From contig NZ_BDBL01000014.1 in the NCBI RefSeq assembly GCF_001612965.1, forward strand, positions 62,001 to 126,000: a stretch of 64,000 nucleotides of DNA, written 5' to 3'. Of this stretch, positions 50,436 through 59,534 are shown piece after piece (position 1 is the stretch's first letter; each line of letters opens with the position of its first letter). Origin of the DNA: Nocardia kruczakiae NBRC 101016 (GTDB lineage: Bacteria > Actinomycetota > Actinomycetes > Mycobacteriales > Mycobacteriaceae). The notes below the pieces were generated by a model, which was given only the letters and a program-made list of their open reading frames with translations, was not told the origin of the DNA and searched no databases. The position numbers and the translations under genes were made by a program.

Positions 50436-51155
50436 ATGGACGACCACGCGGTGGCCGCCGAGCTCGCCCGGGAAGCCGGTGAGCTCCTGCTCGAGATTCG
50501 TGACCAGGGCGGTGCGGTCGGGGACCGGCGTTCCGACGAACTGCTGCTGAAGCGGCTGGCGGAGCTGCGGCCCGACGACGCGGTTCTCTCGGAGGAGAGC
50601 ACCGACGATCCGATTCGCCTCTCCCGCAGCCGGGTCTGGATCGTCGACCCGCTCGACGGCACGCGCGAATACGGGCAGCCGCCGCGGGCGGATTGGGCCG
50701 TGCACGTGGCGCTGGCGGTGGACGGCCGCGCCGAAATCGGTGCCGTCGCGCTTCCGGTGCCCGGGCTGGTGCTGGAAACCGGTGCGCCGCCGGTACTTCC
50801 GCCCGCCCACGACGGCCCGCCGCGCATCGTCGTCTCCCGCAGCCGCCCACCCGCCTGCGTGCACCACCTCACCGCCGCACTCGGCGCCGACACCATCCCC
50901 ATGGGTTCGGCCGGCGCCAAAGCGATGGCGGTCGTGCGCGGCGAAGCCGACATCTACGCCCACTCCGGCGGCCAATACGAATGGGACTCCTGCGCACCCG
51001 TCGCGGTGGCCGCCGCCGCGGGCCTGCACACCTCGCGCCTGGACGGTTCACCGCTGATCTACAACCAGCCCGACCCCTACCTCCCGGATCTGCTCATCTG
51101 CCGGCCGGAGCTGGCGGACGAAGTCCTGGAAGCCTTGCGAGACTTCGGCATCTGA
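50436..51155 (+). CDS. cysQ: 3'(2'),5'-bisphosphate nucleotidase / IMPase family (CysQ)
   Basis: This 239-residue metal phosphatase has all three motifs: VLSEESTDD (about 50-58), WIVDPLDGTREYG (about 68-80) and the late EWDSCAPVAVAAAAG. CysQ removes a phosphate from PAP/PAPS, which protects sulfate assimilation, and also acts on inositol phosphates. The length and the GTREY variant match mycobacterial CysQ (Rv2131c). It appears to be transcribed alone, 188 bases after the lipoprotein gene. Confidence 0.9.
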   Translation: MDDHAVAAELAREAGELLLEIRDQGGAVGDRRSDELLLKRLAELRPDDAVLSEESTDDPIRLSRSRVWIVDPLDGTREYGQPPRADWAVHVALAVDGRAEIGAVALPVPGLVLETGAPPVLPPAHDGPPRIVVSRSRPPACVHHLTAALGADTIPMGSAGAKAMAVVRGEADIYAHSGGQYEWDSCAPVAVAAAAGLHTSRLDGSPLIYNQPDPYLPDLLICRPELADEVLEALRDFGI

Positions 51156-51182
51156 GTAGCGGCGTCACCGCGGTGCGCCCGG

Positions 51183-52991
51183 TCATTCGCCCGCGCGCAT
51201 CCGGGCCAGGTTCCAGCTGTTCCAGGTTTCGTCGTCGGCTCCGTGGGTGAGCCGCTGCCGCAGGTCGAGGCGGATCGGTGCCGGGAGACGATCGAGGACG
51301 GGAACGATATCGGCCGACAGCCCGGACAGATAGTCGACGTCGAGTTCTTCACCGCGCTGCCAGCGGTCGATGTTCTCCGACGCGACCAGCGCCTCGGGAT
51401 TCGCGACGGCGAGCACCAGCAGCGCGGCCACCGCGGTCGCGAGGGTGGTGCGCGGTAGCCACGCCGTTTCCAGGCGCAGGACCGCGACGATCACCAGCAG
51501 GTAGACGGCGCCGAGCCAGAGTTCACAGGTTCCGACCAGCAGACGCAGCACGGTGAACCCGTATGCCTGCTGATAGGTCCACATGCGACCGAGCGCGGAG
51601 GCGATGATCACCAGGGTGAGTCCGCTGATCGTGCAGAGCAGGCCGCGCAGCCAGATGCGGTCGGTCGCCGAATCCCTGGTGGCCCGGTGCAGTACGGGCA
51701 GGATGACGGCGAGTGTGAGCAGGGTGACCGCGGCCAGTTGCCAGAATCCGCTGCGCGCGTAGTCGGCGTAGGTCAGACCGGCGGTGCGCTGCACATAGTC
51801 GTCGCCACCGAACAGGGCAACCAGCTGCGCGCCGAGGAACGACGCGAACAACACCGTCAGCGCCCCGACCGGCAGCGCCCATTCCAGTCGTGCCAGTGTG
51901 CGTTTCGCGGGTCGGGTCCGTGCGTCGGCCGGAGCCAGGGGACCGGCCAGCATGTACAACGCGCTCAGGGTTGCCGTACCGGCGAGCAGGAACACCACGA
52001 TCCATCGAGTGGTGGTGGCGGCGTCCATGCGCGGCACCAACCCGGTGACGATGGCGGCGAAGGTAGCGTCGGCGCCGGCGAGCAACGGCACGAACACCGC
52101 CAGGATCACCACCGTGGCAACCACGGACGCACCGAGGCGCCAGTGCCGTGCTCCGGGGCTGCCCCGCCGCCTGCGCTGCGCCGCGTACACCCAGGCGAGG
52201 GCGCCGGCCGAGGCGAGCGGGACCGCGATCGCGTCGTGGAGCGCTCCGCGCGCCGACGGCCGCCCGACCACTGCCAGCGACCCGCACACGGCCGCCGCGA
52301 TCAGGCAGAGGACGAACAACCATCCCGCGGCCCGGAAGGTGCCCACCGCGAGCAGCGCGAGGGCGGCGGCCGCCCACCAGCGGCCGGGCCGGATCCGGCG
52401 TTCCGGGGGTGTTTCCGACCGGTTCGTGGCGCGCCGATGGACGGTGCCGACCGCGACCGCGGTGGCGGAACCCGCCAGCAGCCAGCCGATTCCGGGCCGG
52501 TCCAGGGGCACGGTGGCCGCCGCGACCAGACCGGCGACCCCGGCGGCGGGCAGCACGCCCGCCGGGTAGACGACCCGTCGCGCGCGGGCCGGAACGGTCG
52601 CCGCGGACCCGGGATGTACCCCCGTGCCGGGAGCATCGACGGGTATCGGCGCCCCGCCGTCCGCGGTGAGCCGATCGTCCGCCGGGCCCCGGCGAGGTGG
52701 GTCGGCTACCACCACCACGGCCGTCCCAGCGTCACGTGACCACACCGGCGCTTCGTCGCGCCCGGCTGTTGCCGAGGCGCCGGCAGTGGGACAGCCGTGC
52801 GACGCTCCGCCCGGAATTTCGGCAACTGGCCGGGCTTCGGGAACGAGGGTGTCGTCCGATGCCGCTGGATGTGCCGGTCGCTCCGATTCCGCTGGTTGCG
52901 CTGCGGCATCGGGGTGCCGGGGACGCTCGCGTCCGGCGGAGTCCACCGGTTCCGGTGATGGTGTGGGGTCGGATGTGGGTGTTTCGGGCAC
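51183..52991 (-). CDS. DUF4173-type multispan membrane protein
   Basis: This 602-residue protein starts with about 140 residues of disordered Pro/Ala/Glu-rich sequence, then has about 12 hydrophobic segments. The DUF4173-like core contains RRGSPGARHWRLGASVVATV, FLGAQLVALFGGDDYVQRTA and GLTYADYARSGFWQLAAVTL, and the protein ends with a soluble helical domain that includes DRLPAPIRLDLRQRL. It follows a histidine kinase gene (73 bases) on the same strand. This arrangement (response regulator, kinase, DUF4173) is common in actinobacteria and suggests a membrane-stress or signalling role. The true function is unknown. Confidence 0.85.
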   Translation of the reverse strand: MPETPTSDPTPSPEPVDSAGRERPRHPDAAAQPAESERPAHPAASDDTLVPEARPVAEIPGGASHGCPTAGASATAGRDEAPVWSRDAGTAVVVVADPPRRGPADDRLTADGGAPIPVDAPGTGVHPGSAATVPARARRVVYPAGVLPAAGVAGLVAAATVPLDRPGIGWLLAGSATAVAVGTVHRRATNRSETPPERRIRPGRWWAAAALALLAVGTFRAAGWLFVLCLIAAAVCGSLAVVGRPSARGALHDAIAVPLASAGALAWVYAAQRRRRGSPGARHWRLGASVVATVVILAVFVPLLAGADATFAAIVTGLVPRMDAATTTRWIVVFLLAGTATLSALYMLAGPLAPADARTRPAKRTLARLEWALPVGALTVLFASFLGAQLVALFGGDDYVQRTAGLTYADYARSGFWQLAAVTLLTLAVILPVLHRATRDSATDRIWLRGLLCTISGLTLVIIASALGRMWTYQQAYGFTVLRLLVGTCELWLGAVYLLVIVAVLRLETAWLPRTTLATAVAALLVLAVANPEALVASENIDRWQRGEELDVDYLSGLSADIVPVLDRLPAPIRLDLRQRLTHGADDETWNSWNLARMRAGE

Positions 52992-53064
52992 GGCTGGTCC
53001 TCCTGAGGGTGTGCGGTATCGGCCCGCGACCGAATCGGTCTGGCGGGCTGTGAGATTCGGGATG

Positions 53065-54147
53065 TCAGGGGTGGTGCGGCGCGGTGGCCGGGAGTATCAC
53101 GCGGATCCGTGAGCCGGGGTCGGCGACCGCGATGGAGCCGTGGTGCAGGTCGACCACCCAGCGGGCGATGGCGAGCCCGAGCCCGGTGCCGCCGTCGTCG
53201 GTGCTGCCGCCGCGGGTGAAGCGGTCGAAGATGCGCTCGCGTTGCGCGGGAGGAATGCCGGGCCCGTCGTCCTCGACATCGATGACGAGGTGCTCGCCCG
53301 CGGCGTGGGCGAGCAGGCGGACTTCGCCACCGGCAGGGCCGTGCCGGGCGGCGTTGTCCAGCAGGTTCAGCAACACCTGATGCAGGCGGGCGCGGTCGGC
53401 GTACACCGTCGCGGTGGCGGGATCGATCGTGCTGCGGAAGTGGATACCGCGCCCGAGGGCGGCGGTCATGACCTCCGCCTCGGCGGTCACCGTCGCGAAA
53501 GTCGGTGCGATATCGAATTGTTCGCGGTCGAGCGGGATCGCTCCGGCCTCGATGCTGGACAGATCGAGTAGCTCGGAGACGAGCCGGCCGAGCCGTTCGG
53601 TCTGTGCCAGTGCGGTTTCCAGTGTTTTCGGGTCGGGCTCGGATACGCCGTCCACCAGGTTCTCCAGCACGGCGTGCAAGGCGGTGATCGGGGTGCGCAA
53701 CTCGTGCGAGACATTGGCGATCAGTTCGCGGCGTTGCCGGTCGGCGGCGGCGAGGTCGGTCGCCATCCGATTGAACGCCTCGGCCAGCTGCCCCACCTCG
53801 TCGCGGGAGGACGCGCGCACCCGACTGGTGTAGTCGCCGTGTGCCATGCGTTGCGCCGCGGCGGTCATCTCCCGCAGCGGCGTGGTGATGCCGTGCGCCA
53901 GGAATTGGGACGACACCAGGGCGATGAGCATCGCGGTCAGTGTGGTCATCGGCGGCAGCCAGCCGATCCGGTGACTGAACCAGGCGAAGGCGAGCCCGCC
54001 CGAAAAGGTCATCAGGACGGCCAGTTTGAGTTTGATGGATCGGATTCGATCCAGCGGCCGCGGTAGCCGATCCGACAGCTGCGTCACCAGTCTCGAAGTC
54101 CGGACATCGGCACGGTCGCCGGCGTCGAGGCCGGCCCGCGCGCTCAT
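53065..54147 (-). CDS. Two-component sensor histidine kinase
   Basis: This 360-residue kinase has two membrane spans (about 40-56 and 64-84) with almost no extracellular loop. A HAMP domain (TPLREMTAAAQRMAHGDYTS), the HisKA motif IANVSHELRTPITALHAVLE with the phosphorylated His148, and the ATPase motifs NLLDNAARHG, DDGPGIPPAQ and GGTGLGLAIA follow. The short sensor points to a membrane-state or internal signal. Its start overlaps the regulator stop, and the DUF4173 gene follows. Confidence 0.95.
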   Translation of the reverse strand: MSARAGLDAGDRADVRTSRLVTQLSDRLPRPLDRIRSIKLKLAVLMTFSGGLAFAWFSHRIGWLPPMTTLTAMLIALVSSQFLAHGITTPLREMTAAAQRMAHGDYTSRVRASSRDEVGQLAEAFNRMATDLAAADRQRRELIANVSHELRTPITALHAVLENLVDGVSEPDPKTLETALAQTERLGRLVSELLDLSSIEAGAIPLDREQFDIAPTFATVTAEAEVMTAALGRGIHFRSTIDPATATVYADRARLHQVLLNLLDNAARHGPAGGEVRLLAHAAGEHLVIDVEDDGPGIPPAQRERIFDRFTRGGSTDDGGTGLGLAIARWVVDLHHGSIAVADPGSRIRVILPATAPHHP

Positions 54148-54845
54148 CGCGTCTCCAGGGCATAGCCGACGCCGTGGACGGTGCGAATCAGGTCGGCGCC
54201 GAGTTTGCGTCGTAACGCCTTGATATGACTGTCGACGGCCCGGGTACCGGCCGCATCCGCCCAGTCCCAGACCTCTTCGAGGAGCCGCTCCCGGGCGAGC
54301 ACCGCGCGGGGACGGCGGGCGAGACGGGCCAGCAGATCGAATTCCAGTGGCGTGAGCTGGGCTTCGACCCCGCCGCGCCAGACCCTGCGCTGATCGCTGT
54401 CGATGCGCAGATCGCCGACCACGGTGACCGCCCCGCGCTGATCACCCGCACGCTCGACCCGCCGCAGCAGCGCATGCACACGTGCGGTGAGCACCCGCAG
54501 CGAGAACGGTTTGGTCAAATAGTCGTCCGCGCCCACACCGAGTCCGATCAGCTGGTCGGTTTCGTCGGTCCGCGCGGTGAGCATCAGCACCGGTATCGAG
54601 CGCTCGGCCTGGATCCGCCGGCACACCTCCAGCCCGTCGTAGCCGGGCAGCATGACGTCGAGGACCACCAGGTCCGGTTCGAACGTCTGCGCGGCCGCCA
54701 CCGCCGCCGGACCGTCCGGGGCCGTGGCGACCGTGAACCCTTCGGCCCGCAGCCGCGCCGCGACCGATTCCGCGATCGTGGATTCGTCGTCCACGACCAG
54801 GATCCGCCGCGCCGGCGTGCCCTCCACCAGTGGGTTCTGTTCCAT
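54144..54845 (-). CDS. OmpR-family response regulator
   Basis: This 233-residue protein has a receiver domain (ILVVDDES with the acidic pocket near 19-21, phosphorylated Asp63 in VLDVMLPG, Lys of LTKPFSLRVL). A winged-helix effector follows (VWRGGVEAQLTPLEFDLLAR, RAVDSHIKALRRKLG, IRTVHGVGYALE). It is the first gene of the RR-HK-DUF4173 unit and overlaps the kinase start by four bases. Targets cannot be read here, though autoregulation is usual. Confidence 0.95.
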   Translation of the reverse strand: MEQNPLVEGTPARRILVVDDESTIAESVAARLRAEGFTVATAPDGPAAVAAAQTFEPDLVVLDVMLPGYDGLEVCRRIQAERSIPVLMLTARTDETDQLIGLGVGADDYLTKPFSLRVLTARVHALLRRVERAGDQRGAVTVVGDLRIDSDQRRVWRGGVEAQLTPLEFDLLARLARRPRAVLARERLLEEVWDWADAAGTRAVDSHIKALRRKLGADLIRTVHGVGYALETR

Positions 54846-54920
54846 GCTCCGGGAGCCTAGCGATCTCGTGTGGAGAGAACCGGTATCAGTTGTGGAGATT
54901 CTGTGTGGCCGGTCGCGGTA

Positions 54921-55727
54921 TCAGTCGCGGCGGCGCAGATACTCCAGTAACTCATTGTGCAGCAATCCGTTCGACGCGACCGCACCTCCGCTGAGAGGGT
55001 TGGGAGTGCCGTCGAAGCCGGTGAAGGTGCCGCCGGCCTCGGTGACGATGACCGCGTTGGCGGCCATATCGCCCGGGGACAGGCGGGGATCGGCGCAGCT
55101 GTCGATCGCGCCCTCGGCGAGCATCATGTAGGACCAGAATTCGCCGTAGGCGCGGGTGCGCCAGACGTCGCGGGACAGGTCGAGAAAGTTGTTCAGCCGG
55201 CCGTCCTCTTCCCAGGCGGTGACGGTGGAGTAGGCGAACGAGGCGTCGGTGAGATGGGAGACGCCGGAGACTCGCAGGCGGGAGGCCGAGGACAGGCTGC
55301 GGCCGGTGAAGGCGCCGTGGTCTTTCGCGGCCCACCAGCGGCGGGCGAGGGCGGGCGCGGAGACGACGCCGACGATGGGCCGATAGCCGCCTGGGGACAC
55401 CTCGAGCAGGGAAATCTGCGTGGCCCACACCGGAACTCCGCGCACATAGTTCTCGAGTCCGGTGATGGCGCCGACCACCCAGCAGCGCGGACCGTCACCC
55501 TCCAGTCCGTCGCCCGCACCGAGGACCGCGTCGCGCGGGCGGGACCGGCGCAGCTGGCCGCGGACGAGTTTCTCCACGGCGTTCTCGCCGTCGGTCACCG
55601 CGGTCAGATCCGGTCTCGACCGGACTGCGAGATCGAGGCCCTTGAACCGGTCCATATTCACGGCGTCGGCGGAATCGGCGAGGACATGGGCGAAACGGAG
55701 ATCGTCGTCGAGGTGGTCGTGCACCAC
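54921..55727 (-). CDS. HisN/IMPase-like protein with lost catalytic residues
   Basis: This 268-residue protein aligns along its length with HisN-type histidinol/inositol phosphatases (NYVRGVPVWATQISLLEVSP; VVSAPALARRWWAAKDHGAF; YGEFWSYMMLAEGAIDSCAD; MAANAVIVTEAGG). The metal site is changed, however. VLGAGDG (68-74) stands where VLGEE is usual, and WVVGAITGLENYVRG (83-97) stands where WVIDPIDGTKNFVRG is usual, so the metal-binding Glu and both Asp are gone. Phosphatase activity is unlikely. It may be a regulatory paralogue or decaying. The GTG start follows directly after noncoding DNA. Confidence 0.85.
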   Translation of the reverse strand: MVHDHLDDDLRFAHVLADSADAVNMDRFKGLDLAVRSRPDLTAVTDGENAVEKLVRGQLRRSRPRDAVLGAGDGLEGDGPRCWVVGAITGLENYVRGVPVWATQISLLEVSPGGYRPIVGVVSAPALARRWWAAKDHGAFTGRSLSSASRLRVSGVSHLTDASFAYSTVTAWEEDGRLNNFLDLSRDVWRTRAYGEFWSYMMLAEGAIDSCADPRLSPGDMAANAVIVTEAGGTFTGFDGTPNPLSGGAVASNGLLHNELLEYLRRRD

Positions 55728-55821
55728 TGCAAGCTATCCGCCGCCGATGGACACTGCCACCGCCTCGGGTCGGCCCGCGAGCACCGCAGGCGCCGGACGA
55801 ACGGCGTCGGCCGCAGCCATC

Positions 55822-56625
55822 TCACAGCTGCGCGAGCCGGGGTGCGGTCGCGCGCGTGCGCACCCAGGCGCCCGCTTCGCGCGTCAGTTCCGCTGCGCTG
55901 CCGAGCAATCCGTCGAGGACGAGGGCCCGGCGGGCGTGCCGATGGAAGTCGTGTTCGGCGGTGAACCCGATGCCGCCCAGGACCTGTTGGCAGTGGCGGG
56001 CCGTCAGGCGGGCGGCGTGGCCGGCGGCCGCTTTAGCCAGGAGCGCGCCGAGATCGGTGTCGGCAGCGGCCAGGGTCGCCTCGGCGCCCTCGATGGCTAC
56101 CAGTGTCTCCGCCAGCCGGTGCCGGACCGCCTGATGTGCGGCCAGCGGACGGCCGAACTGGATACGGTCGAGGGCGTGGCGGCGAGCCAGATTCAGCATC
56201 GCGCGGCTGGTCCCCACCAGCCACCACGCGAGGGCGCGACGTCCCTGCGCCAACGGGAGCGTCTCTCCCGCGAGGACTCGGCGCACAGGGAGTTCCGGGT
56301 CGAGCGCCGGTACGGCGGAAACCGGTTGTCCGGCAACGGCTCGTCCCCACACCACCCAGCGACCCCCGGCGAAGGGGAGCGCGACAATGGCCGGCAGGTC
56401 GCGGCCCGCCCCGTGGGCGACCACATCGTTGAGGACGGGCGCGTGGGCGCCGGTCTCACCGAGCAGCCGGAATACCAGAGGAATCGCCACCTCCGGCGAT
56501 TCGGTCAGCAGATCGAGCCAGCCGAAGTCGAGCAACGCACGATCGAGCGAGTCGCCGGTGCTGCCGGTCATGGTGGCGCGCAAGGTCTCGGTCAGTAGCG
56601 CGATCTCATCGGCGTCCATGGTCAT
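55822..56625 (-). CDS. Acyl-CoA dehydrogenase subunit, C-terminal-motif half of a split pair
   Basis: This 267-residue protein is the shortest of its kind here. It has DFGWLDLLTESPEVAIPLVF at the N-terminus and the FAD motifs RIQFGRPLAAHQAVRHRLAE and QVLGGIGFTAEHDFHRHARR, but no middle-domain SEPGSGSD/WTS. The upstream gene (56763-57860) holds those, so the pair should make one alpha2beta2 dehydrogenase. An ATG two codons later (56619) is also possible. It ends the operon that starts with the CMD gene. Confidence 0.85.
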   Translation of the reverse strand: MTMDADEIALLTETLRATMTGSTGDSLDRALLDFGWLDLLTESPEVAIPLVFRLLGETGAHAPVLNDVVAHGAGRDLPAIVALPFAGGRWVVWGRAVAGQPVSAVPALDPELPVRRVLAGETLPLAQGRRALAWWLVGTSRAMLNLARRHALDRIQFGRPLAAHQAVRHRLAETLVAIEGAEATLAAADTDLGALLAKAAAGHAARLTARHCQQVLGGIGFTAEHDFHRHARRALVLDGLLGSAAELTREAGAWVRTRATAPRLAQL

Positions 56626-56762
56626 CCGTTCGAAACATGTTGTGGTGCAGTGCAACCGGGGTCGCGGTCCGGCGGCGGCCGGACCGGGACACGCTGCGCC
56701 CCAGAGGGGGTCGAGGTTTCGGGCCACATGCGACGGGCACGCGGGGTATGCGAACCCGCGTC

Positions 56763-57860
56763 TCATTCTCGGCCCAGGTCGAGCAGGCGGCGCGCGATGA
56801 TGTTGCGCTGGATCTCGGCGGTCCCGCCGTAGATCGTGGCCGCGCGCGAATACAGATATTCGGTGCGCCATTCCTCGTCGTCGAATTCGACCGCACCCGG
56901 GAGCATATCGCGCGCGGTGTCGAAGAGCCGCTGTTCGGCGGTGGCCAGCAGCACCTTGTCGATCGAGGTTTCGGGGCCGAGACGCTGCCCCTCTGCCAGC
57001 CGTCGCTGGGTGGCGTGCGAACGGCAGCGCACGGTGTGCAGGGCCAGATAGGCGGTCCCCAGAGCGGCGTCGTCGCGCAGGTCCGTGTCCGCGACCAGCG
57101 CGTCCAATCGGGTGAACAGGTAGGCGATGCGGTGCCAGAAGCAGGTGGACCGTTCGTGCGGCAGCAGATCCATCGCCACTCGCCACCCGTCTCCGGGCTC
57201 GCCGAGCATGCGCTCGCCGGGCACGGCGACGTCGTCGAAATACACTTCGGCGAATTCGTCGACGCCGTGCATGGTCCGCAGGGGGCGCACGGTGATCCCG
57301 GGGGAGTCCATATCGACGAAGAACGCGGTGATGCCCTCGTGGCCCGGCGCGGTGCGGGTCAGCAGAACACAGCGGGCGGAGTACTGGGCCAAGCTGGTCC
57401 AGACCTTCTGGCCGCTGATGATCCATTTGTCGCCGTCGGCAACGGCTTTGGTGCTCAGGGATGCCAGATCGCTACCGGAACCCGGTTCGGAGAACCCCTG
57501 GCACCACTGTTCGCGCCCCGACAGCAGCGCCGGCACCATCGCGGCGGCCAGTTCCGGCCGGGCGTAGGAGATCATCGTGGGCGCCAGCACTTCCACCATC
57601 GAGTAGATGCCGGGTTCGGCCAGGCTTCGAGTGGCGACTTCCTCACCGAGTACCGCTCGCAGCACCGCCGGCCCGCCGAGCCCGCCGACCTGTTCGGGCC
57701 AGCCGTAGCGCATCCAGCCCGCGTCGAAGAGGGCGCGCCGCACCCGGGCCAGCTGGGCGACCTGGCCGTCGAGGGTGCGGTCCGGGCCCGGCGTGAGGTC
57801 GTGGTCGGCCAGCCACCGACGCAGCTCGTCCCGGAACGTCGCTGTTTCCGTGATACCCAT
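56763..57860 (-). CDS. Acyl-CoA dehydrogenase subunit, FAD/substrate-motif half of a split pair
   Basis: The 365-residue product from the ATG at 57860 has MRYGWPEQVGGLGG, QGFSEPGSGSDLASLSTKAV, ISGQKVWTSLAQYSARCVLL and GGTAEIQRNIIARRLLDLGR. The RxQFGxPI and HGG motifs are absent and are found in the next gene. It should form a heteromeric FadE, with ETF as electron acceptor. A GTG seven codons earlier (57881) would also fit. It lies in the Rieske-amidohydrolase operon and may dehydrogenate a CoA ester formed there. Confidence 0.9.
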   Translation of the reverse strand: MGITETATFRDELRRWLADHDLTPGPDRTLDGQVAQLARVRRALFDAGWMRYGWPEQVGGLGGPAVLRAVLGEEVATRSLAEPGIYSMVEVLAPTMISYARPELAAAMVPALLSGREQWCQGFSEPGSGSDLASLSTKAVADGDKWIISGQKVWTSLAQYSARCVLLTRTAPGHEGITAFFVDMDSPGITVRPLRTMHGVDEFAEVYFDDVAVPGERMLGEPGDGWRVAMDLLPHERSTCFWHRIAYLFTRLDALVADTDLRDDAALGTAYLALHTVRCRSHATQRRLAEGQRLGPETSIDKVLLATAEQRLFDTARDMLPGAVEFDDEEWRTEYLYSRAATIYGGTAEIQRNIIARRLLDLGRE

Positions 57861-57915
57861 ATCTGTGATTGCCTCGATCACTCTGTGCGAACGCCACTTT
57901 CGGGCCGGATGCCGA

Positions 57916-58332
57916 TCAGACAGCAGGACGGTCGAATGCGTGCGGAATACCCGAGTCGTGGTCGCCGCTGCGCCGGATGAAGGTCATCGCGCGGGTCTTG
58001 ATCCGCCAGCCGTCCTCGGTGCGGACATAGGTGTCGCTGTAGTAGCCGATCCGCATGTCGTGGGTGGAGTGCTCGACGAAACACAACGTCTGCGTGCCGG
58101 AGGCGTTGTCGCCGTCGAGTTCTAGCACCGGTGTGCCGGTCATGAACAACCCCTTGGGCGCGGCCGCCACCAGCTCGGGGAAGACGTCCAGGGTGTAGTT
58201 GTCGCCGAAGGCGCTGTAGGTCCCGTCGGGGGTGAACACCGCCAGCAGCCCCTCGATATCGCCCTTCGTGATGGTGACCGCGTAGCGCGCCAGCAGCTGC
58301 TGGATCTCGAGCAGATCGTCATTTCTGGACAT
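57916..58332 (-). CDS. SnoaL/NTF2-like protein
   Basis: This 138-residue protein has the SnoaL-like fold: LEIQQLLARYAVTITKGDIE, LLAVFTPDGTYSAFGDNYTL, and the strands TQTLCFVEHSTHDMRIGYYS and RIKTRAMTFIRRSGD. Family members include ketosteroid-isomerase-like enzymes and dehydratases. An acid-base role on a pathway intermediate is possible, but no catalytic set can be claimed. The ATG overlaps the amidohydrolase stop by 14 bases. It belongs to the CMD-led operon. Confidence 0.85.
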   Translation of the reverse strand: MSRNDDLLEIQQLLARYAVTITKGDIEGLLAVFTPDGTYSAFGDNYTLDVFPELVAAAPKGLFMTGTPVLELDGDNASGTQTLCFVEHSTHDMRIGYYSDTYVRTEDGWRIKTRAMTFIRRSGDHDSGIPHAFDRPAV

Positions 58333-59530
58333 ACACTTTTCCGCCTTTCATCACGAATCGCACGTCCTGGGTCACGGTGATGTCGTCGACGGGATCGCCC
58401 GGCACACCGATGATGTCGGCGAGCAGGCCCGGAGCCACCCGGCCGCGGTCCTCGGCGTCGATGAGTTCGGCGGCATTGATCGTGCCGGCACGCAACACGT
58501 CGATGGGCTTCAGTCCGCGTTCGACCAGTGCCACCAGTTCGTCGGCGTTGCGGCCGTGCGGGATGGCCGGCGCATCGGTGCCGACCGCGATGCGCACCCC
58601 GGCGTCGTAGGCGGCCTTGACCGACAGGCGCGCCTTCGGGAACATTTCCGCGGCCTTGGCCTGCAGCGCCGGATCGGCCTTGGAGACGTCCATGGCGTCG
58701 GCCAGGCGGGTGGTGGGCACCAGCCAGGTGCGGGCGGCGACCATCTGCGCGATGGTTTCGTCGTCGATCAGGAAACCGTGTTCGATGCAGTCGATTCCGG
58801 CGGCGATGGCGTGGCGCACCGCCTCCGCGCCATGGGTGTGCGCGGCGACCTTGAGTCCGCGCCGATGCGCCTCGTCGACGATCGCGCGCAGTTCATCGTC
58901 CGAATAGTGTTGTGCGCCAGGCGCTCCGGTGAGCGACATGACGCCTCCGGAGACACAGATCTTGATCAGCTGGGCGCCGTATTTGATCTGGTAGCGCACC
59001 GCCCGGCGCACCTCGTCCACGCCGTTGGCGATGCCCTCCTCGATGGTGAGGTTCAAGACGTCGGGCATGAACGCGGAGAACATGGTCGGATCCAGATGTC
59101 CGCCGGTGGGGGTGATGGCGTGTCCGGCCGGCACGATCCTGGGACCGTCCACCCATCCCTTGTCGATCGCCTTGCTCAGCGCCACATCCAGCAGATAGCC
59201 ACCGGTTTTGACGAACAGTCCCAGATTGCGCACGGTGGTGAATCCCGCGCGCAGGGTGCGGCGGGCGTTGCCCACCGCGCGCAGCACCCGGGTGGCCGGA
59301 TCGTCGGTGACGCTGGAGGCCAGTCCGGTTTCCCCGCGCCCGCCCATCAGCAGGTTGACTTCCATATCCATCAGGCCGGGTAGGAGCACCAGATCGCCGA
59401 GATCGAGGACCTCGCCCTCGGGTTGGCCGCCCACGCCGACGATGCGGTCGTCTGCGACCCGCACCACGCCGGGCCGGATGATCTCACCGGAATCGATGTC
59501 GAGAACACCGGCGGCCTTCAGCGTCAGCAT
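58319..59530 (-). CDS. Amidohydrolase-superfamily protein lacking the HxH metal motif
   Basis: This 403-residue protein has the barrel features of metal-dependent amidohydrolases (imidazolonepropionase/Xaa-Arg dipeptidase-like group): KICVSGG with the bridging Lys190, AAHTHGAEAVRHAIAAGIDC with His231/His233, IEHG with His251, and AVGTDAP. In the first strand, where HxH should be, LPGLMDMEVNLLMGG gives Glu57 and Asn59. It may use one metal or a different one. It follows a conserved hypothetical gene by four bases in the CMD-Rieske operon. Confidence 0.88.
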   Translation of the reverse strand: MLTLKAAGVLDIDSGEIIRPGVVRVADDRIVGVGGQPEGEVLDLGDLVLLPGLMDMEVNLLMGGRGETGLASSVTDDPATRVLRAVGNARRTLRAGFTTVRNLGLFVKTGGYLLDVALSKAIDKGWVDGPRIVPAGHAITPTGGHLDPTMFSAFMPDVLNLTIEEGIANGVDEVRRAVRYQIKYGAQLIKICVSGGVMSLTGAPGAQHYSDDELRAIVDEAHRRGLKVAAHTHGAEAVRHAIAAGIDCIEHGFLIDDETIAQMVAARTWLVPTTRLADAMDVSKADPALQAKAAEMFPKARLSVKAAYDAGVRIAVGTDAPAIPHGRNADELVALVERGLKPIDVLRAGTINAAELIDAEDRGRVAPGLLADIIGVPGDPVDDITVTQDVRFVMKGGKVYVQK

Positions 59531-59534
59531 CGGC

